From Pohlia nutans (lineage: Eukaryota; Streptophyta; Bryopsida; Bryales; Mniaceae), in the NCBI GenBank assembly GCA_022496805.1, contig CM040094.1, positions 13,849,501 through 13,913,500 of the forward strand: a DNA stretch of 64,000 bases. Reading direction: 5' to 3'. Positions within the stretch are counted from its first letter, which is position 1, and each line of letters opens with the position of its first letter. Below, piece by piece: positions 33,241 through 44,274 of the stretch. The translations under genes were made by a program, and so were the position numbers. The notes below the pieces were generated by a model. The model made no database searches. It saw only the letters and a list, made by a program, of their open reading frames with translations, and was not told where the DNA came from.

Positions 33241-33998
33241 GAATATAGAGAAAGTGCACATGCTGCACTTGTATCCAGTGTCATGCCAGATTCCGAGGTA
33301 TTAGAATTCCACTCATATTGTCATGCATTTCTTCACGTTTCACAAAAATTGTATCCTTTAGTCCGTGCGGATGGGCTCCCGGGCCAATATTTACATTTCA
33401 CTTAAACACCCCTAGACATAGAAATTATTGAATTTGCAGGACTCTCTTGCAGTTACCAAATCTATTAGAAAATATTTGGGGCTTGTAATCGTCAGTAAGT
33501 TCCAATGTGTCGTTCCCTATGTTGTAAGCATCCTACTTCTTGGCATGTGAATGTCTTGTCATCCAAAATTGGCGGGAAGGTTAGGCGGGAAACATTGCTA
33601 GCTCGTCATTGTTCCTATCTTCGAGATATTCTCTGAAACATTCATGCTTACATTCATCCAGGCTGGTCCTTGCATCTCCAACATTCATCCAGGTTGGTCA
33701 AGACATGGGCTTGAGAACGACGGAGGTACAGACAATAGATCCACAGCCGAATTTCCTTGAACCCGTATTCTCTTTTCCCGCAAATCTTGCTGGACTTGTT
33801 GGCACCGTCATCACTGCTGACATGGGCAAGACATGGACTCGAGAACGACAATGGACTTTTTTAGGAACACTTTCTTGAACATGTTCAACCCCATTGAGGC
33901 AGCCCTCCGTAGGCCCCATCTCTTTTGTAATGCATAATACGATTTGATTTGGACTATCACTGCATGACCAAACAACAAGTTCAAGACGCTGCTACCTA

Positions 33999-34139
33999 GC
34001 GAACCGCTATCGTGAACTCGTGTTAGCCATCGTCAACCGCAAAACACACGACTGGCTGGGATTCCTACACGTCGATTTGTTGAACCCCAAAGTTGATACC
34101 ATCACCCTCTTCCAAGGTCACCAAATCTTCACATTATAA
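33999..34139 (+). pseudogene. Short coding relic of unknown origin
   Basis: A 46-codon frame (ANRYRELVLAIVNRKTHDWL...) reads like protein, with further fragments (VLTTYNSRDLLANLIKLCYK) nearby in other frames and stops between. It resembles a decayed gag-like or host gene fragment; I cannot assign it. Confidence 0.3.
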
Positions 34140-35640
34140 TTGCAATCTTCTGAATTTCTCATCGGCAAGGTGAACAAGGGCTACAAAACTTTTGTCTAAA
34201 ACATAGATTAACCAAATTATTAGCCATGTCCTCACGACTTACAATTCACGAGACCTGCTGGCAAACCTCATTAAGCTATGTTACAAACACTTCGCCCACG
34301 CCGAAGTAGTTAGATTCCCAACGAAATTCACCAAGACTACCCAAACCGATATAAAAATCACCAACAATTCTTCATCAACATGCCACAATTCCTCACCGAG
34401 CAACTAGTCAAGATCATAGAGCCGTCACCTTGCCATCAGATCCATCCACCACCTCCGCTGCCAACGCGCCCAACACATATGTCCTCGTTCGAGGTCTCAA
34501 TGACCAGTGTATATATATTTATGCATAACTAACATATACATTGTATGGCAATGCATTTTTTTTACTATAGATGAGCACCCAATTCTTCATGAACAATAAT
34601 TTCAAAAGGAATCTAGTTGAGTTTTACCTTAACCCGTTAATGACAGAGGAGATAAGGGAAATACTTAGACATTAGCAAAATAATGAGCCCTCTAAGAACC
34701 TTTAAATTTGACATTGTTAAAATGTATTGAGCCTAATCCGGGTACAATAGACATGTGTGAAGTGTCGCTACCTTGTATGACTTTCTTATTGGACAAGTGC
34801 TAAATGCCACAAAAGGCATGTCAACTTGTACATGCATATATGATGGCCAATGGAGGTTGAACATGCCAATGTGACCCATCATTGCACTCAGAGCTTTGGG
34901 TGAAGGAAAGTAGGATGTCCGGCATTTTCTATATTCCAAAGTATAAATTAAAACCTTTGATGAGGTCCATTGAAAGGGATCTAGGAGGGCCTTCTACAGA
35001 GTTCATTATTTTGCTAATGTGTGTTATAAAATGTTACTTTGATGAAGTTTGGTTCAAAAGTAAAAATGAGAAGCATGAAGTTCAATAATTATCCATATGG
35101 TCAAACATTCAAAAAATGTTTTAAATGCTCATTTAATGAATTTAGAAGCATTTACTGTTGAATATTCACCATAATTACAAATTATATTTTTAAAATTTGG
35201 AATTTGGTATGACTGGTTAAAACTAAACATCATATTCTAGAATATTAAAACATCATATTCTAGAATTTAAAAAAACCAAATTTTCCAAGGGAGATAACAT
35301 CATAATTAATTTCCCCAAACAATAAATTTTATAACACTAGGTTTTTGTTTTTGAAAAATTCTCCTCGGAGTCTAATTCGGATTGATATAATTCCAATTGG
35401 GTTGAGAAGTAGACTTCATTTCCTATTTGAAAATATCTTTTATTTAAAAAAAAAATTAATTTAAATCCTGGGCAGCCCGTAAAAAAGAGCAGCGATCGTT
35501 TGGTCACTTAGGGTTAAAAAAGACCGCATCGTCATAACTCCATTTTTTTGCACTTACAAAATTCTTCACATGACTGAAAGAATTCATTTCTGTCCAAAAG
35601 ATACTGAAATTCTCTTTCTTTCATTTTGTCATACTTTGTA
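34140..35640. other. Intergenic DNA, nothing recognised
   Basis: Apart from short coding-like fragments before 34.5 kb the stretch is AT-rich without frames, terminal motifs or repeats I can support. Confidence 0.5.
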
Positions 35641-35744
35641 CAAGCTTGCAACTCGTAATTTATGATACACGTCCTCTGGAAGAATCAAATGAATGGTCCT
35701 CACTAATCTTACGCACAAAAAAAGAATTCCTACTCCTTGATCGA

Positions 35745-36235
35745 TCCCACCGTAAAGTCGGTGACGACGGAGATCTTGAGCTCGAAGCATCGATCGTACA
35801 CCCAACTAGACAGCCCATTTGTAATTGTAATTGTAGAACGAAAGAATGATCAATTCAACTCACGCGGTTGGCGATCGTCATGTAGCAATCCGTGTCGCGG
35901 TGGGTCTCGCCGCAGCAATGCATCATCTCCGTGGCCACGCGCATCGATTGTACAGCCGCTTGAAAATTGTAGAACGAAAGATCGAATGATGAACAGTTCA
36001 TGCGGTTGGCGATGGTCATGCATGTATCAATCGGTGTACAAAAGGAATTTCTGCTCGTCGATGGATCCCACGGTGACGGCGGAGATTTCGAGGTCGGCGC
36101 ATCGATTGTAGATAGCCATTTTAAAATTGTAGAACAAAAGATCGAATGATCAACTCACGCGTTTGGCGATGGTCATGTAGCAGTCGGTGTAGATTTCGAT
36201 ATCGCGGTGGGATCGACAAATGTCTCGCCGGAGGT
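35745..36235 (-). repeat. Three tandem, diverged copies of a gene's last-exon end
   Basis: The sequence encoding TDCYMTIAKRVS* and its 3' flank (CGATCTTTTGTTCTACAATT) recurs at about 36.16, 36.02 and 35.88 kb. The most distal copy still reads CCGETHRDTDCYMTIANRVS and then a stop. Each copy ends with CGC GTGAGT TGA, which is also a good splice donor. Confidence 0.75.
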
Positions 36236-37520
36236 TCCTGACGATCTTCTCCGTGGCGAAGCCGTCGTTCTTCAGTCCCTGCAACATTGCGAATCGGCGG
36301 TGATAGCTCCGGCCCAGGTACGCGTCCAGTCCGGGGTGGAGAATGCCGACAGCGGAGGCCCCGCTGTCGTGCACCTGCAGGTGGGTGGCCACTTTCTTCC
36401 CGAGCACGGAGCTTTTGTACACCAGGTAACTCAGAACGGGCGAATCCGCCCGAAACGGCTTCCTGCTCTTGCGCTGGAGGGCGACCCGGACAATCTCGGT
36501 CGCCATCGCCGCAGCAAGCTGTCGCACTTGCCTCGTCCCGCCCATGATGACGCCCGTGCTGATCACCTTCCGGCTCAAATCCTCCGCGTCCAAGCCGCTC
36601 CCGTACACGCGCTCCATTCCCGGCTCGCTCCACCGCTGCCCCGTGTAGTACAAATGCAACCCGTTGTCTTTCCGTTTCAGATCCTGGAGCGCGTCTTTGA
36701 GGATGAACACCCCCGTCACTTCCGTGAGCAGCACGTGACGGTAGCGATGGCGCACCATGCCGAGCAGGATCTGGTAGCACAGCCAGCGCCGCAGCACGGC
36801 GGGGGAGGAATCTAGGAACCCACTCAACGTATCGTCCGGGTCCAGCTCCTGCATGTCGAATCCCACAACTGCGCCGAAATGCGGGGGCAAATCCTCTGCT
36901 TTTGTACTACCGTTACTACCCCACACGGAATTAGACAAGGGGAAATCCGTCACGGCGGAGGTATACGCACCAGAATTGAAGACACTCAGCGTCGCGTCTT
37001 CGGACGTCGGGGATCTCGTTTCCTTCCTCGCTAGCAGCTTTTGAAAGTAATGATCCTCCTCGTCGATCACGGCGAGAAACTCAGGAGGGAAGGGGCGCCA
37101 GGGGAAGAGTAATACGACGTCGGCGCTTGCTGGGGTGCCGCTCCGGTGCAGCCCACGTAGGAAGAAACGGAGGTCGTCGGGGGTTGTGGTTTCGGACAGA
37201 TGCGCGACGACGAGGTTCGGCATGGCGCGTCGCCCTCTTCGCAGCAGCATTCCCAGTCCCTCGAGCGCTGCTGGTGGTCCGGGGGAGTCGTCTTCGTGGC
37301 GGCGACTAATCCTGTAAGGGAATGCGACATCCTCGATGACTTTGGACGGATCTAGCACGAAGAGAAACACGGTGCACACGAGAATGCCCACGCACATGCC
37401 CACGGCGGCTTTCACCTTGCGGTGCGTACTCTTGCAGCGGTTGTCCGTCGCCATACTGCCTGGCGACGTCTTGCTACGCGCATTACCACTGCCACTCCTG
37501 CCAGGCCCAAATTCTGTCAT
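36150..37520 (-). CDS. Type II membrane protein, unknown function
   Basis: Single exon, 456 residues. A basic N terminus is followed by one hydrophobic segment at residues ~38-57 (VGMCVGILVCTVFLFVLDP), giving a signal-anchor with a lumenal C-terminal domain, as for Golgi enzymes. The domain contains NLVVAHLSETTTPDDLRFFL, ADVVLLFPWRPFPPEF, VLLTEVTGVFILKDAL, YGSGLDAEDL and VISTGVIMGG. From memory it resembles a plant family of unknown function (Arabidopsis At2g04280/At4g12700 group), with a glycosyltransferase-like layout; that match needs checking. The start is the first ATG (MTEFGPGRSG). The TGA is embedded in CGC|GTGAGTTGA, so a cryptic donor overlaps the stop. Confidence 0.85.
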   Translation of the reverse strand: MTEFGPGRSGSGNARSKTSPGSMATDNRCKSTHRKVKAAVGMCVGILVCTVFLFVLDPSKVIEDVAFPYRISRRHEDDSPGPPAALEGLGMLLRRGRRAMPNLVVAHLSETTTPDDLRFFLRGLHRSGTPASADVVLLFPWRPFPPEFLAVIDEEDHYFQKLLARKETRSPTSEDATLSVFNSGAYTSAVTDFPLSNSVWGSNGSTKAEDLPPHFGAVVGFDMQELDPDDTLSGFLDSSPAVLRRWLCYQILLGMVRHRYRHVLLTEVTGVFILKDALQDLKRKDNGLHLYYTGQRWSEPGMERVYGSGLDAEDLSRKVISTGVIMGGTRQVRQLAAAMATEIVRVALQRKSRKPFRADSPVLSYLVYKSSVLGKKVATHLQVHDSGASAVGILHPGLDAYLGRSYHRRFAMLQGLKNDGFATEKIVRNLRRDICRSHRDIEIYTDCYMTIAKRVS

Positions 37521-37810
37521 CTCCAATTAATCACGACTGCAAATCATCAATAGCACGTTTCATCAATCGATCGATCTGTCTTCAACCTCAAAGACCTCGA
37601 TAGCATCGATACGTGATAATGAAGACTGAGTCCCTCTGTTGATGGGATCTTGTCTGAACTTGCGCGCATTACTACTGCCACCCTGCAAATCATCAAAAGC
37701 ACGTTTCATCAATCCATCGATCGATCGATAGACTTCAACCTCGGAGGTTTAACCTCGTTAGTAGCTCCAAGAGTCTGTAAGTTGATGGGGTCTTGCACAG
37801 TTTGCAAGTT
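37470..37810. repeat. Tandem duplication of the gene's 5' end
   Basis: GCGCATTACCACTGCCA...GCAAATCATCAATAGCACGT at about 37.48-37.6 kb recurs as GCGCATTACTACTGCCA...GCAAATCATCAAAAGCACGT at about 37.66-37.74 kb, followed in both by CAATC(C)ATCGATCGAT and CTTCAACCTC. The repeat includes a few N-terminal codons of the membrane-protein gene. Confidence 0.75.
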
Positions 37811-39533
37811 CTAGATTGAGAATTGTAAGGCATAGTAACCCTGGAACCCTAATCCGTGGAAACTGTCATCTAGTCGATGTTCTCAACATGATTTGAGGCA
37901 TCGTTCTTTCAACTACAAACTGTGAAGTCCTGTGAGATTGAGAGAGGTAGAGACAAGAGCAGGATGTGTGGGTTTGGAGCAATTGTGATTGCGAAATGGA
38001 TTTGTGGAAACTGTAAGTGAGACAGGAGTGGAGGTTATGTTTTATTAGTACCGGCTTACAAACGGGAGAATTTCATGAATACTACCTTACTGAAAAGTAC
38101 CGGTATTTGTGTGGGAAAGGGCGAAGACTGAGGGAAGTGGTGTGCACTTTGTTGCTGAAATTAGCAAAGCAAGTCAAGATGCCGAGTCATGACAACTCTG
38201 CATCTTCTCGACAAGATTCACGCCGGTAGTTAAATGGCGGCAACTATAATACACGTGATTGTGCCGGTTTCTTCATATTCCTTAACCCTTATAAAGGACA
38301 TTTCCACGAAAGTCCTGAATCTTTTGAAGTTTTAAACCGTAGAAGTGATTTGTACAGTGGGGGTACCAATCAAAATGTCGATTTCGAAATCACAGTGAGA
38401 AAATTTTCAAGACTGCCAACTTTGAAAGCCTCCCGAGAGCTCAAAAACTGGCATTTTCCCACGAAATTTTTACCAAAGCATTATCTTTAAGTTAATTATA
38501 TGTATACCAAATTTCAAGGCCAAAAGATGCACCTACAAAAAGTTATTCAAAATCTACCAACATTGGTAGTTGTGGAAATGTTTTCACTGCTGCCAACTTA
38601 GACAGCCTCCCAAAGTTTGAATTATTTTTTGTTTGCCATTAAATTTTTGGAACAAAAACCTCTTTATGTTAATAACATATGGTAAAAATTTCAAGGCCAA
38701 AAAATTAATACAAAAAAAGATATTAACAATCTACCAACATGTGTAGTTGTGGGAAAAAATGGGGGAAAACCATTTCATTGCTACCAACTTTGACACCCTC
38801 CCAACGGTTGAGAAATTGTCTATTTACCATGAAATATTTAGCACAGCATGATCTTTATGATAACAACAATCATGCCAAATTTCAAGGCCAAAAGATTCAC
38901 CTACAAAAAGGTATTCAAAATCTACCAACATTGGTAGCTGCTGTGGAAAGTTTTTCACTGCTGCCAACTTTGACAGCCTCTCAAAGATTGAATTATTTTT
39001 TGTTTGCCATGAAATTTTTGGAACAAAACCCTCTTTATGTTAATAACATATGGTAAAAATTTCAAGGCCAAAAAATTAATACAGAAATATATATTAACAA
39101 TCTACCAACATGTGTAGTTGTGGGAAACAATGGGGGAAAACCATTTCATTGCTACCAACTTTGACACCCTCCCAACGGTTGAGAAATTGTCTATTTACCA
39201 TGAAATTTTTGGCACAACATGCTCTTTATGATAAAAACATTCATGCCAAATTTCAAGGTCAAAATTTTTATACAAAAAAAAATATTTACAATCTACCAGT
39301 GTGTGTAGTTGTGAGATACTTTTTATTAAAGACATTGAAATTGTTGAAGTATGTCAGATAATCATGCTTCTAGATTGAAATTCTCTAGATGATGCAATCT
39401 CTTATCATAAACGCTTCTCAAAAAAATCAAGGATAGCCAAATATAGTTGTGTGCACTTGTCACATCTCAAAGACTCCACTTGTTTAAAAATTGGAGACCA
39501 TACATGCATGAAGAAGCTTTTTTTTACTCAGTA

Positions 39534-39612
39534 TATGAGTGAGTGAGGCTCTGAGTGAGGCTGTGAGTGAGGCTGTGAGTGAGGCTGTGAGTGAGGCTGT
39601 GAGTGAGGCTTT
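39534..39612. repeat. 12-bp minisatellite GTGAGTGAGGCT
   Basis: Six or so copies of GTGAGTGAGGCT (first copy CTGAGTGAGGCT), inside the Tc1/mariner element just before the transposase; isolated GTGAGTGAGG copies follow at about 39.65 kb. Confidence 0.9.
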
Positions 39613-39777
39613 TTCCTCAGTGAGCAAGTGAAGTTTTTTCCTCAGTGAGTGAGGTTGTGAGGCAGGATGATGGTATGTGAGATTTTTTTCTGATGATTGA
39701 GTAAGGTTCAATATGTGCTCATTGAATTAGGCTGGATCATGGTGATTAAGTGAAGGCTAGATCATGGTCACTGAGTG

Positions 39778-40785
39778 ATGGCTATTTCAGTGGAAACTCG
39801 TGCTCGTATAGTAGGTTTGATTGAGGCAGGGAAGACAGGAGTTGACATTGCAGCTATTGTTGGAGTCCATATTAGAACAGTTCAGAGGGTAGGGAAGAAA
39901 TTTTAAGAAGATGGAACCTATAAGTGCAAACCTTGTGCTAGAAGTCATGCTAAAAAGCTTAGTGATAGAGATGTCCGTGCTATTATACGCGTCTCAAAAA
40001 CTCATCATCGCTCGACACTCTCTGAGATCACTAATATCTGTTCTACTCAAGTGTCTAGATCGACTATTCGAAGGGCCTTACATGAGAGTGGCATTTTCAG
40101 TCGAATTGCTGTTAAAAAACCTTTTTTGACAGATCGTCACATGTCTCAACAATTGACATTTGTTCAAAAGTATTGTGGGTGGACTATAAAAGAATGGGAG
40201 AGAGTTGTTTGGACATATGAGTCTACCTTTGAAGTTGAAAAAAATTCTAGACAAATTCATGTTTGGAGAAATCCATATGAGCGCTATTCATCAAGTTGTA
40301 TGGTTCCAAATTTTAAGAGTGGGAGAACTTCTTTGATGATTTGGGGTGCATTTGCTGGAGGGCAAAAGTCACAACTTGTTTTTATGCCCAAAGATAGACG
40401 TTCTGCTAAGGATTTTGTTGAAGTGGTCTACAATGTCGAGTTGCTTCAGTTTATGAGTACAGTGCCACAGGGATTGCTTATGGAAGATGGCACACTTGTC
40501 CATCGTAACAAAGTATGTGAAGAATGGAGACAAACACATCTTTTGGAGAAGTTCGATTGGCCTGCAAATTCTCCCGATCTGAATTCAATTGAGAACCTTT
40601 GGAAGATTTTGAAAAATGCAATGCAACATGGCCCAATATGTTCAAAACATTTAGATGACTTGAAGGTAGTTATTGAAAGAGAATGGAGGTTAATCAATAG
40701 TTTAAAGCTCCTTCAACTATGTCATTCTATGCCCTCTAGGTTACAAGCAGTGATTGAGGCAAAAGGAGGACATACATGTTGGTAG
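39778..40785 (+). pseudogene. Inactive Tc1/mariner (DD34E) transposase
   Basis: 335-codon frame from MAISVETRARIVGLIEAGKT. The N-terminal helix-turn-helix (DIAAIVGVHIRTVQRV) is followed by one in-frame TAA (39904-39906, codon 43), then an uninterrupted frame to 40785. The catalytic motifs are WTYESTFE, LLMEDGTLVH and WPANSPDLNSIENLWKILK. The second Asp and the final Glu are exactly 34 residues apart (DD34E, Tc1 type). The first catalytic Asp is replaced by Tyr (codon 147, TAT in place of GAT). Two lesions make it non-functional, but so few that the copy looks young. The stop codon lies within the start of the right inverted arm. Confidence 0.9.
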
Positions 40786-40850
40786 ACTGTAAATATTTTT
40801 TAGGTATAAAAATTTTGACCTTGAAATTTGGCATGAATGTTGTTAAAGTG

Positions 40851-41900
40851 GTTTGATAATACCAAGGGTTGATGTTTATGGGTTTAAGTAGAACTTAATG
40901 GTATAAATAGTGGTGGTTAGAAGATCCACCCACCATCCTTCAAATAGATGTCGAAGGCTGCATTTTTTGGATTAGAAGAAAAAAAAATTATGGTTAGACG
41001 TGCCTAAATATTCTTTGTCCAAAGAAATATTTAATTTTTGCAGTGAATATTAAACTTGGTGAATATTACTTTTTATTTCTACAATCAATAAATTGAATAA
41101 TAAACAATGAAGATTCTTTTTTCCTTTGGCACAATGTAAGACAAATGATTGTTTAGAAGTTATTATAGCGAGTTGCAGAGGTGGGATAATCATGTGACCT
41201 ATTCTCTAAATAAGTGGCCTCTACTAGTGATGAAGTTTTAATGTGATGAATTTATCATGTATGCTGATAGAGATGCTCTTACTACCAATTTTGGGTAGAT
41301 CATTCCATACTTAACAATTTCAAAAAGGTATTTGTAATTTTACTGCCTTCACCATTAATTGTAAATCCATTGAGCACAAGATTCCTTGTTTGAGTTCTCA
41401 TGCATAAAGAACATCAAAACTATATTTTATTGCCTATTTTCAACCCATTTCTTTGGACGCTCAACGAAGTTTCACCACTCGTTCCCATGACCTCTTCACT
41501 TGAATGACCATAGTGAGAAGAAATGAGGTAAAAATAGGCCCTCAGTAATGAACAATTTAAGTATACACTAATGAGTTATTTCCAAATTATTGATGTGCTC
41601 ATGCGAGCGACAGCATGCTATTTCTGCTTCCATTTCATTTACATACCACCCATCTCCGAGCCACTGGCTGTCACCTCAAAAGGCTCCAAAAAGCTTTCCA
41701 AACGAAGCTGCAAACATCACTGTTCACATTGACTTCGTTAAAGTAACTGAGGCGGGGTGATTGCGTTTCCATGGAAATCGGTAAAGCTACCTCCTCGTTT
41801 AGCACCATTGCAGCTTAACTAAGGTAGGGTTACCCAAGACCAACACCTACCTAAACTGAACAATTATGCCTCAAAGTGAACAATTATACATATGTACCTA
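40851..41900. other. Intergenic DNA, nothing recognised
   Basis: AT-rich, no coding frame and no transposon ends identified. Confidence 0.5.
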
Positions 41901-41906
41901 CGTTAA

Positions 41907-42165
41907 CCTTTAAAGGATCCTATACCAAGTCCCACACTCCCTGGGGTTACTTTGTTTTTTGGGGGGAGAGTCTTGTTCATAAATTCTACTCTTTGAATCA
42001 AATGGGGTTTTTTAAATGCAGCACTGAACATATTTAAGGTATCTATACTTTTTAAATAAAACCAAAATAAAATAAAAAAGAGATTCGTGTTAAAAATGAG
42101 TTTGAAAAAAAAAATAGGTGTAGGAATGAGCAGAGCTATGTCCTTTCAATGATCCACACAACCAT
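41907..42165. mobile_element. TTAA element, family P5, one end only
   Basis: Begins TTAA|CCTTTAAAGGATCC; the interior (ATCAAATGGGGTTTT, AATAAAACCAAA) matches the complete copy at 42260-42493. Right end not identified. Confidence 0.55.
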
Positions 42166-42259
42166 TATGTAGTCGTTGTCCAACATTTTTTTAGTAGAAT
42201 TTCTCTTTTCAATACCGGCATATATATATTTCTAAATTTTCAAATTCATTTTATTTTAA

Positions 42260-42493
42260 CCCTTAAACAACAATGCCAGCCCCACGGGCTTGGTTTTAGT
42301 TTGGGAGAATCTTACTCATAACTTCTACACCATTGCACCAAATGGGGTTTTTAAAATTCCAAACCGAGCACCTTAGAGAGATCTATACTTCTTTAGAATA
42401 AAGCTAAAGTAAATTAAACACAGCATCATGCTTAAAATGGAATTTAAAAGAGATTTTGGGTGTGGTATCAGGAAAGGAATTGTTGTTTATGGG
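42260..42493. mobile_element. TTAA-flanked MITE, family P5
   Basis: 234 bp with 15-bp inverted ends CCCTTAAACAACAAT / CCCATAAACAACAAT (one mismatch), flanked by TTAA at 42256-42259 and 42494-42497. Non-coding. Confidence 0.8.
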
Positions 42494-43074
42494 TTAATGC
42501 ATAGTGAAATGGATTATCTCTTGTCTACGTACATTATAAATTAAAATTATTCCTGTCAGCTTTTTTTTTATTATTATCAATGAAGAAAAGAACACAAAGT
42601 GTGTAACATTATTGTAGTGTTAAACATTTACATTCAAAGAAAAATAATGATGTTTTCATAATCAAATCTTTGATTTTTCTTTGGATCGATCTCAATTGAA
42701 ATTTCAACCAGTATTTTCAAAGTAAAATGCATTGAAATTAATTCAACAAACATTTATAAATATTTCTTAAAATTGACCATATCATGTATAAGCCAAACTG
42801 GTAGAAGGATTTAAAACATGCTCATTTACGTCTGTGAATCAACAGCAATGCCAAACATCCTTGAGGCCTTTGAAAACTTAGCATTTTGGAGCACAATCAT
42901 AATGTTCTTGAGCCTCTCTATAGTTCATTTTTGAATCTCAAGCATCTATCAAAAGATCGGAGGAATCACAAAGATTTTTTTTAACTTCTACTGGTTCAAG
43001 CAAGAGGGTTGGTGAATCGGATTATTTTATTAGCAGATTCTCCAGTGTAAAAATGTGGTTCAACAAGGTATTAA

Positions 43075-43568
43075 GGGGCGGTTTACACTATGGACCAAGA
43101 GCCATGACCATGGAATTCTAAAATCTGTGATTGGCCCAAAAAGAGCTCTTGGTCCCATTTGGCTTTACACTACCTTGAAAAAAGGAGAATGACCACTAAC
43201 TTTGAGGTCTCCAAAAATGCTAAAATTTCCCAAATGGATAATGTTTTCATGGTCTCCTTGATTATAGTTGAGTCGAAGCAAATGCCTCGACTCAACTATA
43301 ATCTAGGAGACCATGGGGCTCAAAAAACATTGATTGGCTAGTGTTCAATTATTTAAAGAAAAAGGAGGAAAAAGGGGAGGATAAAAGAGAGAATGATGAG
43401 CTTAAACTTGTCCCGGTCTAAATCCACTTTACACTACAAAGAGTGACCAAGTCATTTAAAATTGCATTTTTGATTTTTCATGGTCACGGCTCTTGACCAA
43501 GAGCCATGACCATGAAAATGATTTAATTTTCTTGGTCATGGCTCTTGGTCCATAGTGTAAACCGCCCC
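43075..43568. mobile_element. Tourist-like MITE with ~38-bp inverted ends
   Basis: 494 bp. GGGGCGGTTTACACTATGGA begins both ends, flanked by TAA (43072-43074, 43569-43571). Contains internal palindromes (CTTGACCAAGAGCCATGACC; GAGTCGAAGC...CTCGACTCAACTATAATC). TAA target with GG..GTTTACACT ends fits PIF/Harbinger-Tourist. Confidence 0.85.
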
Positions 43569-44079
43569 TAAGCACATCACTAGTAGAAAAGGTGACACTC
43601 CCCAAAAAGATTCCGATGCAAAATCACTGTGCATGCGTGGAATTGGGCACCACATGCCTAGGCAACTCCCTCAACAATGCTACCATTTCTACAAGTGCAT
43701 TCTGATGCAACATTGAATAAGACAGTTTCACATGCATGAATTAATTTTTATCATCGACTTTCGAACATTCAATCTTAAGAGGGGAACTAGTTGGAAGAGC
43801 CCAATTATTTCCCTTCTCCCAACAAAACTAGGATAATGTGATAATAAGAATCATGCTCATGTTCATGTAAAAATAGGAATCTTACTTTTAGGTGAGGCAG
43901 GCCGGTTACCCCACAATCCCATGTCACCCGACCTCACTGCCACAGTGACTAAAGTGAACTTTGTTACACTTTTGTACTTCTCGAATCCACACTATTGCTG
44001 AACACTTTAAATATGATCACCTTAATCTTGAAGTCAAAACATAACTTCTCATAACATTCAGTAGCATGCACTCTCTCTG

Positions 44080-44274
44080 CACTAGTAGGAAATGTGTCGG
44101 TTTTCACTTATTATAAATGAAAAAGGAATGAAACCGCGCCAAGCACATGGGTTGTGTTAGTGCCGGTGAGTGATTTTGGTCACAAGAAAACAAAAATATA
44201 AGTATAATATTTTTAGCCACTATTCATTGTTCTGACGAAGTGGGGAATGAAAAACGACATGTTTGCTACTAGTG
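44080..44274. mobile_element. CACTA-ended MITE, family A, copy 3
   Basis: 195 bp, CACTAGTAGGAAATGTGTCG to TTTGCTACTAGTG. Flanking triplets CTG and TTG differ at one base. Very similar to the 14.9-kb copy. Confidence 0.85.

Larger units (their letters stand above)
38355..40850 (+). mobile_element. Tc1/mariner element with repeat-rich left arm, right end lost
   Basis: The left end is CAGTGGGGGTACCAATCAAA preceded by TA (38353-38354). The left arm (38355-39340) is built of about five diverged ~180-bp units containing CCAAATTTCAAGGCCAAAA and ATCTACCAACATTGGTAG. A transposase frame lies at 39778-40785. The last unit is matched in inverted orientation directly at the transposase stop (40779-40850), but the terminal CCCCACTG end is missing on the right. 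A 650-bp derivative with both ends lies at 46.0 kb. Confidence 0.85.

Noticed and set aside
36207..36815. Plus-strand frame of 202 codons
   Set aside because: Antisense of the GC-rich membrane-protein gene; the minus-strand frame has a signal anchor and conserved-looking motifs.
39534..39612. CRISPR-like array
   Set aside because: Contiguous 12-bp tandem units without spacers, in a plant transposon; a minisatellite.
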